This document shows, one piece after another, positions 35,157 to 40,342 of a stretch of DNA of 40,342 nt; within the stretch, counting starts at the first letter, position 1; each line of letters opens with the position of its first letter. The stretch comes from CBFIJI01 sp965662885 (lineage in GTDB: Bacteria > Bacteroidota > Bacteroidia > Flavobacteriales > Flavobacteriaceae), in contig CBFIJI010000008.1 in assembly GCA_965662885.1 (NCBI GenBank), positions 1-40,342 of the forward strand, in the 5' to 3' direction. A program made the translations under genes and the position numbers. The notes under the pieces are model-generated. The model worked only from the letters and a program-made list of their open reading frames with translations. It did no database searches and was not told where the DNA came from.

Positions 35157-35288
35157 TTAACTGCATCCACAATCTGGCCCACAATTTTTATCGGAAGTCT
35201 TTTTCTTTTTAAACACGTACTTTCTAAGGAGATATCCTAGGGCACTAATTCCTGCGAAGAGTACTAAAAATTTTTGAAAAAACTCCAT
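35157..35288 (-). CDS. FeoB-associated Cys-rich membrane peptide
   Basis: A 43-residue protein starting at ATG 35288 (MEFFQKFLVLFAGISALGYL). The frame is open further up, but that part lies inside feoB. It has one transmembrane helix, a basic stretch (RKYVFKKKKTSD) and a C-terminal cysteine cluster CGPDCGCS. This build (helix, Lys-rich linker, CxxxCxC tail) fits the small proteins that follow feoB in many anaerobes and Bacteroidetes. The ATG overlaps the feoB stop by one base (TGATG), so translation is probably coupled. A role in iron handling at the FeoB mouth is inferred from position only. Confidence 0.75.
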   Translation of the reverse strand: MEFFQKFLVLFAGISALGYLLRKYVFKKKKTSDKNCGPDCGCS

Positions 35289-37378
35289 CAACCTAAAATT
35301 TGGTAGGCAGCAAATGCAGATACATAGGCCAAAATGGTCATAAATAAAAGTTGAAGGAAGGGCCATTTCCAGCTGTTGGTTTCTTTTTTTACGATCGCCA
35401 AAGTACTCATACATTGCATGGCAAAGGCATAAAAAAGCATCAAGGAAATTCCGGAAGCTAAATTAAACAATGGACTACCGTCGGGACGCACCTCTGCTTT
35501 CATTTGTTGTTTTATGGTTTCTTCAGAGTCATTTCCTACACTATAGATGGTCGCTAAGGTTCCGATAAAAACTTCCCGAGCCGCAAAGGAACTGATGAGT
35601 GCAATCCCAATTTTCCAGTCAAATCCTAAAGGACTAATCACGGGTTCAATAGTTTTTCCTAGAATACCGATATAGGAATGTTCCAAACGGTATGCATTTA
35701 TTTTGGTTTCCAAGACCGCAGCTTCAATATGGGGGTTTTGGGCTGTAACCAATTGATCGGCCTTGTTGAAGTTATCTCCAGGCCCAAAGGAAGCCATGAT
35801 CCATAATAGGATGGAAATGGCCATGATGATTTTTCCTGCTTCTACAACAAAGGTGCGTGTTTTTTCCCATATGGTGATGGCTACATTTTTTAGTAGCGGG
35901 AATTTATAATTGGGCATTTCTACGACAAAATAGCTTTTGGAGGGTATTTTTAGCACTTTGGTCAAAATGGCTGAGGAAAGCAATGCCATGATAAATCCTA
36001 AGAAATAGAGTCCCATTAGGGTGAGTCCTTGGTAGTTGATTCCTAAAATCCGCTGGTCGGGAATGACTAACGAAATTAAAATGGCATAGACAGGTAAACG
36101 AGCAGAACAGGTTGTGAAAGGGATCACTAAAATAGTAATGAGTCGTTCTTTCCAGTTTTCAATATTTCGGGTGGCCATAACCGCTGGAATGGCACAAGCT
36201 GTTCCTGAAATTAGCGGTACAACACTTTTACCACTTAAACCAAATCGTCGAAGTCCACGATCCATAAGAAATACGACACGACTCATATAGCCCGTTTCTT
36301 CCAAGACGGAGATAAATAAAAAGAGTAAGGCTATTTGTGGAATAAAAATGATGATTCCTCCTAATCCGGGGATAACCCCTTCTGCTAGGAGACTGGTGAA
36401 AAGTCCAACAGGGAGCTGATCTTTTACCGTTTCACTTAGTGTTGCAAAAGTAGTATCTATAAAGTCCATAGGGATACTACTCCAGTCATAAATGACTTGA
36501 AAGATGGTCATTAAAATCAAAAAGAAAATGAAATATCCCCAAAATTTATGAATCAAAACACGATCTAAACGGCTTCGTAAGTCTGTTCCTTGGGTTCGAT
36601 CTACTTTATATACTGCTTTTAATACTGCATTGATGAGTTGATAGCGTTTGATGGTTTCTTTTTGTTGTAAACGCTTTAAATAGGACGTTGACTGGGTTTT
36701 AAAATTGGCGGTGTCGGAAACTTTCTGTCGATCTAATTTGGCAAAGTTGACATCTTGAGTGATAACCAACCAGAGTTTGTATAGGGATTGGTTGGAAAAG
36801 GTGTTTTCAAGATTTTGAAAATAGTCTTTGTCAATAGTCATAACATCCAAGGTGGGTGTGGTTGACAACGAACGGTAATTAACTAATAGCGTTTTTAAAA
36901 CGTCAATTCCAATATTGTCTCGTGCGCTGACCAGTGCAACTTTGGTATTGAGTTGTTCTTCAAGTTGAGCTACATCCAAGCTGATTCCTTTTCGCTTCAT
37001 CTGATCGGACATATTAATCACCAGAATAGTGGGGATTTCCAAATCTTTGATTTGCGTAAAGAGTAAAAGGTTGCGTTTTAAGTTTTCAATATCGGTAACT
37101 ACAACAGCAACGTCGGGAAAATCTTTATCATTTTTGTTGAGTAAAAGTTCGATGACCACACTCTCATCCATGGAGGATGCATTAAGACTATAGGTTCCGG
37201 GTAAGTCAATGATATGAGCTTTGGTCGTTCGGTTAAGTTTACAAACACCTTGTTTTTTTTCAACCGTTATCCCTGGATAATTCCCTACTTTCTGGTTGAG
37301 TCCAGTCAATTGATTGAATACTGATGTTTTCCCTGTATTGGGATTGCCTAACAGGGCGACATTCAGCATTTTACTCAT
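35288..37378 (-). CDS. feoB: ferrous iron transport protein B
   Basis: A 696-residue Fe2+ transporter of the inner membrane. The N-terminal G-domain shows G1 GNPNTGKTS, the switch region GNYPGITVEKK, G3 DLPGTYSL, G4 NMSD and G5 SARDNIG. The C-terminal membrane part has the Gate motifs with the pore cysteine in VPLISGTACAIPAVMATR and TTCSARLPVYAILI. The length is a little shorter than E. coli FeoB (773). It lies 5 nt after feoA and overlaps the Cys-rich peptide gene by one base. Confidence 0.96.
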   Translation of the reverse strand: MSKMLNVALLGNPNTGKTSVFNQLTGLNQKVGNYPGITVEKKQGVCKLNRTTKAHIIDLPGTYSLNASSMDESVVIELLLNKNDKDFPDVAVVVTDIENLKRNLLLFTQIKDLEIPTILVINMSDQMKRKGISLDVAQLEEQLNTKVALVSARDNIGIDVLKTLLVNYRSLSTTPTLDVMTIDKDYFQNLENTFSNQSLYKLWLVITQDVNFAKLDRQKVSDTANFKTQSTSYLKRLQQKETIKRYQLINAVLKAVYKVDRTQGTDLRSRLDRVLIHKFWGYFIFFLILMTIFQVIYDWSSIPMDFIDTTFATLSETVKDQLPVGLFTSLLAEGVIPGLGGIIIFIPQIALLFLFISVLEETGYMSRVVFLMDRGLRRFGLSGKSVVPLISGTACAIPAVMATRNIENWKERLITILVIPFTTCSARLPVYAILISLVIPDQRILGINYQGLTLMGLYFLGFIMALLSSAILTKVLKIPSKSYFVVEMPNYKFPLLKNVAITIWEKTRTFVVEAGKIIMAISILLWIMASFGPGDNFNKADQLVTAQNPHIEAAVLETKINAYRLEHSYIGILGKTIEPVISPLGFDWKIGIALISSFAAREVFIGTLATIYSVGNDSEETIKQQMKAEVRPDGSPLFNLASGISLMLFYAFAMQCMSTLAIVKKETNSWKWPFLQLLFMTILAYVSAFAAYQILG

Positions 37379-37383
37379 TGAAT

Positions 37384-37608
37384 TTATTTCAAATTGACAA
37401 AAATATGTTGGGCAGTTTCTTTTCGAATAGCAAGATGCGATTCGTCAATTTTTATATAGAGCGGATCATTAAAAGGCGCTCGTTGGATGAGTTGTATTTC
37501 GTTACCTGGCAAGCAACCCATTTCAATTAACTTCAAGGGTAGTTTATCCGTCTCTATGGAATCAATTACCGCCTTAATTCCTTTTTCCAATTGATTTAAA
37601 GAAATCAT
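37384..37608 (-). CDS. feoA: ferrous iron transport protein A
   Basis: A 74-residue SH3-like cytoplasmic partner of FeoB. The segments LPLKLIEMGCLPGNEIQLIQ, PLYIKIDESHLAIRKETAQHI match the family well. It is first in the feoA-feoB-peptide operon. A Fur-like box (37611-37627) lies directly before its ATG, so expression is probably repressed when iron is plentiful. Confidence 0.94.
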   Translation of the reverse strand: MISLNQLEKGIKAVIDSIETDKLPLKLIEMGCLPGNEIQLIQRAPFNDPLYIKIDESHLAIRKETAQHIFVNLK

Positions 37609-37610
37609 TA

Positions 37611-37627
37611 TTTAGAATCATTTTAAA
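37611..37627 (-). promoter_or_regulatory. Fur-family operator before feoA
   Basis: TTTAGAAT-C-ATTTTAAA is a near-perfect palindrome (7 of 8 arm positions match) with the AATnATT core of the Fur/PerR 7-1-7 motif. It begins 3 nt upstream of the feoA ATG, so it would cover the start of the transcript or the ribosome site. No Bacteroidetes promoter with a full TAnnTTTG was found in the 84-nt gap. Confidence 0.5.
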
Positions 37628-37692
37628 GAACAAAGAAACAAAATTTAAAGCGGTTTCTTTATAAAAGCATGGATAAATTAGCTAGCGTGTTC

Positions 37693-38412
37693 TTAAAATT
37701 CTTTTTTTAGAATTTTGATATCGTCCAATAATTCAGTCATTGCATCGGGGTCGGTGCCGTCATAAAAACCACGGATGCGTTTTTTAGGATCAACGAGAAC
37801 AAAATTTTCGGTATGAATCATATCGAAAGGTCCTCCATCTCCATCTTCTTTTACAGCTAAATAGGATTTACGAGCTAGGGTGTAAATTTCTTTTTTATCA
37901 CCAGTTACCAAGTTCCATTTGGAATCCACAACTCCTTTTTCTAATGCGTATTGTTTAAGGACTGAAACCGAGTCAATAGCTGGAGTCACTGTATGGGACA
38001 GGAGCATAACTTGATCATCATCAAGGAGTTCGTCTTGAAGGAGTCCCATATTTTGAGTCATTTTTGGACAAATGGAAGGACAGGTGGTGAAGAAGAAATC
38101 CGCAATATAAATTTTATCTTGATAATCTTTTTGGGTGATGATGGTCCCATTTTGATTGAGCAATCGGAAATTGGCTATCTGATGGTATTTTTTGACATGC
38201 TGCAAGGTACTGTCCACCAATTCATAGTTAACCATAGCGGGTTGATATATCGGCAAACGTTTTGTGGGTTTTAGAGCGTTGTAAAACAGCCCTAAAATCA
38301 CCAAAGAACTTATTCCAAAAATAAGGATAAAACGGCGGTATTTTTTAGGTAAAATTTTCAAGTGCAATTTATTTTTATCAAAGTTATGACTTTCTGAAGA
38401 AATGAATTTCAT
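37693..38412 (-). CDS. SCO1/SenC family copper-binding thioredoxin-like protein
   Basis: A 239-residue protein with an N-terminal membrane anchor (about residues 28-46, FILIFGISSLVILGLFYNA) and a periplasmic thioredoxin-like domain. The copper motif CPSIC (Cys111, Cys115) follows IYIADFFFTT, and the third ligand is probably His200 in FDMIHTENFVLVD. The family delivers copper to the CuA site of cytochrome c oxidase or acts as a thiol-disulfide reductase; oxidase genes are not in the window. It is divergent from rseP with 88 nt between starts. Confidence 0.92.
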   Translation of the reverse strand: MKFISSESHNFDKNKLHLKILPKKYRRFILIFGISSLVILGLFYNALKPTKRLPIYQPAMVNYELVDSTLQHVKKYHQIANFRLLNQNGTIITQKDYQDKIYIADFFFTTCPSICPKMTQNMGLLQDELLDDDQVMLLSHTVTPAIDSVSVLKQYALEKGVVDSKWNLVTGDKKEIYTLARKSYLAVKEDGDGGPFDMIHTENFVLVDPKKRIRGFYDGTDPDAMTELLDDIKILKKEF

Positions 38413-38450
38413 TATAAAAAGTTAAAAGGAAAACAAATTCATTGAGCAAT

Positions 38451-38481
38451 TTTTATAATGCTTTCTAATATGCTACTTTTG
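38451..38481 (+). promoter_or_regulatory. rseP promoter
   Basis: TACTTTTG at 38474-38481 is a perfect TAnnTTTG -7 box, 19 nt after TTTT (38451-38454), a three-of-four match to the TTTG -33 box. Predicted start about 13 nt before the ATG at 38501. Confidence 0.5.
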
Positions 38482-38500
38482 ATGTCATTAAAAAATCGCT

Positions 38501-39820
38501 ATGAGTCCGTTTCTTGTTAAAGCAATCCAATTACTCCTGAGTCTTTCCCTTTTGGTAGTACTCCATGAGTTGGGGCATTTTATTCCTGCCAAATTGTTTA
38601 AAACTCGTGTTGAAAAATTCTTTTTGTTTTTTGATGTCAAGTTTGCTTTGTTTAAAAAGAAAATTGGAGAAACAGAATACGGTATTGGTTGGTTGCCTTT
38701 GGGAGGATATGTAAAAATCTCAGGTATGATTGACGAAAGTATGGATACCGAGCAGATGAAACAGGAACCTCAATCTTGGGAATTTCGTTCTAAACCTACT
38801 TGGCAACGCTTGATTATCATGTTGGGTGGTGTAACGGTAAATTTGATTTTGGGGTTTTTGATTTATATGATGATCCTCTTTGTTTGGGGGAAGAATACCT
38901 TAGGTAATGAAGATTTACCTAATGGACTCCAACCTTCACCTATGATTCAAGAATTGGGTTTTGAATCGGGAGATCAGCTACTAGCAGTTGACGGAAAACC
39001 CTTAGAAAATGTATTGGATGTCAATCGACATTTATTTTTACGCAGTGTGGAATCCATTGACGTCAAGCACAGCAATGGTGCTAGGGAAACGATTGCGATT
39101 CCAAAGGATATTGGCCTTCGAATGTTTGAAGCGGGTGATATGTTTCCCTTAATGCCACTTTTTTCGAATACCATTGATAGCATTGCACCCAACCAAGCCG
39201 CTGCAGCTGCTGGTTTACAAGTTGGTGATGAAATTAAAGGGATTGACGGGGAAATGATTTTGGGACGTGCTGAATTGATTGAGGCCATTCGATCTCATAA
39301 GGAAACCGAAATGGCATTGATCTATTCCCGTAACCAACGTTTGGACACCTTACAAATCACGCCCAATACGGAAGGGATGATTGGCATTGTCTTTAAGCAG
39401 CCTTCTATTGCATCAACCAACGTCCAATTGAATATTGGAGAAAGTATTGTTCAGGGGTTCGACTTTGGTTATTGGATCTTGTATGATTATGTGGCTCAGT
39501 TTAAATATATTTTTACCAAAAAAGGAGCTCAAGAAGTGGGTGGCTTTGGCGCCATTGGGAATTTATTTCCAAGTACTTGGGACTGGAAAGGGTTTTGGTC
39601 CAGCACGGCTTTAATTTCTATTATTTTAGCTTTTATGAATATCCTCCCTATCCCCGCTTTAGATGGTGGACATGTCATGTTTTTATTGTATGAAATGATC
39701 AGTGGACGCAAACCGAATGACAAGTTTATGGAGTATGCGCAAATGTTTGGGTTCTTTTTGTTAATGGCCTTAGTATTGTACGCCAACGGAAACGATATTT
39801 ATCGCGCCATCTTTAATTGA
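38501..39820 (+). CDS. rseP: site-2 zinc protease RseP
   Basis: A 439-residue intramembrane metalloprotease. The zinc site is VLHELGHFIPA (His22, Glu23, His26), and the third ligand is Asp388 in NILPIPALDGGHVMF. The PDZ region spans ~115-320, with two half-domains: ELGFESGDQLLAVDGKPLE and IAPNQAAAAAGLQVGDEIKG. GWLPLGGYVKISGM near residue 70 is the usual membrane-reentrant segment. Four transmembrane helices are expected. In other bacteria it cleaves anti-sigma factors and signal-peptide remnants; the substrate here is unknown. tRNA-Asn follows after 73 nt. Confidence 0.95.
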   Translation: MSPFLVKAIQLLLSLSLLVVLHELGHFIPAKLFKTRVEKFFLFFDVKFALFKKKIGETEYGIGWLPLGGYVKISGMIDESMDTEQMKQEPQSWEFRSKPTWQRLIIMLGGVTVNLILGFLIYMMILFVWGKNTLGNEDLPNGLQPSPMIQELGFESGDQLLAVDGKPLENVLDVNRHLFLRSVESIDVKHSNGARETIAIPKDIGLRMFEAGDMFPLMPLFSNTIDSIAPNQAAAAAGLQVGDEIKGIDGEMILGRAELIEAIRSHKETEMALIYSRNQRLDTLQITPNTEGMIGIVFKQPSIASTNVQLNIGESIVQGFDFGYWILYDYVAQFKYIFTKKGAQEVGGFGAIGNLFPSTWDWKGFWSSTALISIILAFMNILPIPALDGGHVMFLLYEMISGRKPNDKFMEYAQMFGFFLLMALVLYANGNDIYRAIFN

Positions 39821-39849
39821 AAAATTATAAAATAATTTTGGACAGGCTG

Positions 39850-39880
39850 TTTGTAATCTCTTTTAAATAAATTATATTTG
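39850..39880 (+). promoter_or_regulatory. tRNA-Asn promoter, full Bacteroidetes consensus
   Basis: TTTG (39850-39853), exactly 19 nt, TATATTTG (39873-39880). Both boxes match the Bacteroidetes housekeeping consensus perfectly. The start would fall near 39887, a few bases before the mature tRNA 5' end. Confidence 0.75.
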
Positions 39881-39893
39881 CCCACCAAAATAT

Positions 39894-39967
39894 TCCTCCT
39901 TAGCTCAGTTGGTTAGAGCATCTGACTGTTAATCAGAGGGTCCTTGGTTCGAGTCCAAGAGGGGGAG
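39894..39967 (+). tRNA. tRNA-Asn (anticodon GTT)
   Basis: A 74-nt cloverleaf folds cleanly. The acceptor stem TCCTCCT (39894-39900) pairs with AGGGGGA (39960-39966) with one G-T pair. The D-arm is GCTC/GAGC with AGTTGGTTA. The anticodon stem TCTGA/TCAGA holds GTT (39928-39930). The T-arm CTTGG/CCAAG has TTCGAGT in its loop. The discriminator base is G, as expected for Asn. CCA is not encoded. Confidence 0.97.
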
Positions 39968-40000
39968 CTAGCGCAACCGCTACACTACATTAACATTTTA

Positions 40001-40027
40001 ACCCTTCACGAAAGTGAGGGGTTTTTT
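40001..40027 (+). terminator. terminator after tRNA-Asn
   Basis: ACCCTTCAC (40001-40009), tetraloop GAAA, GTGAGGGGT (40014-40022), then six T (40022-40027). The 9-bp stem has one G-T pair. Confidence 0.85.
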
Positions 40028-40080
40028 CTTACTATTAAGTTTACCATAAATTTAGTTAATTTTTTGGCATCTGTTTGGCA

Positions 40081-40302
40081 CTAATCTAAAAAGAGTGGTA
40101 AATCCTCATACTCTTTCTCTGTCGTTTCTGTTCTACGTAATTTAGGCAGTACATAATGAAGTGAGAGCTGTAACAGTTTTGGCTTTTGATTGGTATCCAT
40201 TGAATTCACATCTATAGAATTTACAACCTCATCTATTAGGCTTTGCAGTTGCTCTTTAACTTCTATTGTTATTTTGTTTTGGCTTCCTTTGGGGCGTGGC
40301 AT
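40081..40302 (-). CDS. small AT-hook-like protein of unknown function
   Basis: A 73-residue protein on the minus strand, starting at ATG 40302 (MPRPKGSQNKITIEVKEQLQ) and ending DLPLFLD. The N-terminal RPKGSQNK resembles the core of an AT-hook, which would bind the minor groove of AT-rich DNA. The rest is predicted helical (LQSLIDEVVNSI, KLLQLSLHYVLPKLRR) with an acidic tail. I recall similar small proteins in Bacteroidetes accessory regions but cannot name the family. It lies just past tRNA-Asn and points toward it, consistent with the edge of an integrated element. The 40 bases above it do not decide what comes before. Confidence 0.6.
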   Translation of the reverse strand: MPRPKGSQNKITIEVKEQLQSLIDEVVNSIDVNSMDTNQKPKLLQLSLHYVLPKLRRTETTEKEYEDLPLFLD

Positions 40303-40342
40303 CGATTATTGTATTTTATTCAGTAGGATAGAGGTGTTTAGG

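Noticed and set aside
1..40342. CRISPR arrays, insertion sequences, rRNA genes, toxin-antitoxin pairs.
   Set aside because: No regularly spaced repeats, transposase motifs, rRNA sequence or paired toxin-antitoxin genes were seen.

Overview
The window looks like chromosomal DNA of a low-GC flavobacterium (Bacteroidetes, probably a marine Flavobacteriaceae). Three things point there. Promoter-like sites match the Bacteroidetes form (TTTG, about 19 nt, TAnnTTTG) rather than the E. coli form, best seen in front of the tRNA gene. Shine-Dalgarno sites are largely absent. The gene content is also typical: a long hem cluster, sdhC-sdhA-sdhB, feoA-feoB-Cys-rich tail protein, and lipoproteins of Bacteroidetes type. 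Most of the window is core genome. The only accessory-looking part is the last ~370 bases.

Layout. 1-30 is the start of a divergent gene cut by the window edge. 190-7293 is a tetrapyrrole operon, hemA-hemC-hemD-hemE-hemF, then a cation/proton antiporter, then hemB. Several genes overlap or lie a few bases apart, and the operon is closed by an intrinsic terminator over the hemB stop. 7325-13520 holds a methylated-DNA methyltransferase, a membrane-anchored class C beta-lactamase-fold hydrolase, a PolB-like 3'-5' exonuclease, a GMC oxidoreductase and a double-cassette peptide-type ABC ATPase. 13522-16228 (minus) holds an aldo/keto reductase, an OmpA-domain lipoprotein and exonuclease III. 16373-16960 is a small predicted outer-membrane barrel behind a palindrome/sigma54-like site. 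16962-18503 (minus) is glycyl-tRNA synthetase, and 18557-20953 is comF plus an Ig-like lipoprotein. 21234-23865 holds a standalone cupin, an omega-amidase-like nitrilase (minus) and a secreted serine hydrolase.

23982-28399 (minus) is the succinate dehydrogenase/fumarate reductase operon, sdhC-sdhA-sdhB, with an exported CsgG/FlgO-like protein between sdhA and sdhB. 28599-31430 (minus) is a large secreted BNR/sortilin-type beta-propeller protein. 31520-33747 holds an aminopeptidase P and an SRPBCC-GyrI fusion protein. 33837-35045 (minus) is an MFS transporter. 35157-37608 (minus) is the ferrous iron operon feoA-feoB-feoB-associated Cys-rich peptide, with a Fur-like box against the feoA start. 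37693-39820 is a Sco/SenC protein (minus) and RseP (plus). 39894-39967 is tRNA-Asn(GTT) with a clear promoter and a terminator downstream. After it comes a small AT-hook-like protein on the minus strand, possibly the edge of an element integrated at the tRNA.

How the genes fit together: the hem operon makes heme from glutamyl-tRNA down to protoporphyrinogen. Iron comes in through FeoAB, and the b-heme subunit SdhC and other cytochromes use the product. Sco may help copper delivery to cytochrome oxidase. No CRISPR array, complete insertion sequence or rRNA was seen. I found no clear new defence or mobile system. The best leads are the CsgG-like protein inside the sdh operon, the tRNA-Asn boundary, the Fur-like box at feoA, the sigma54-like palindrome before the barrel gene, and the repeat pair around the hemA promoter.
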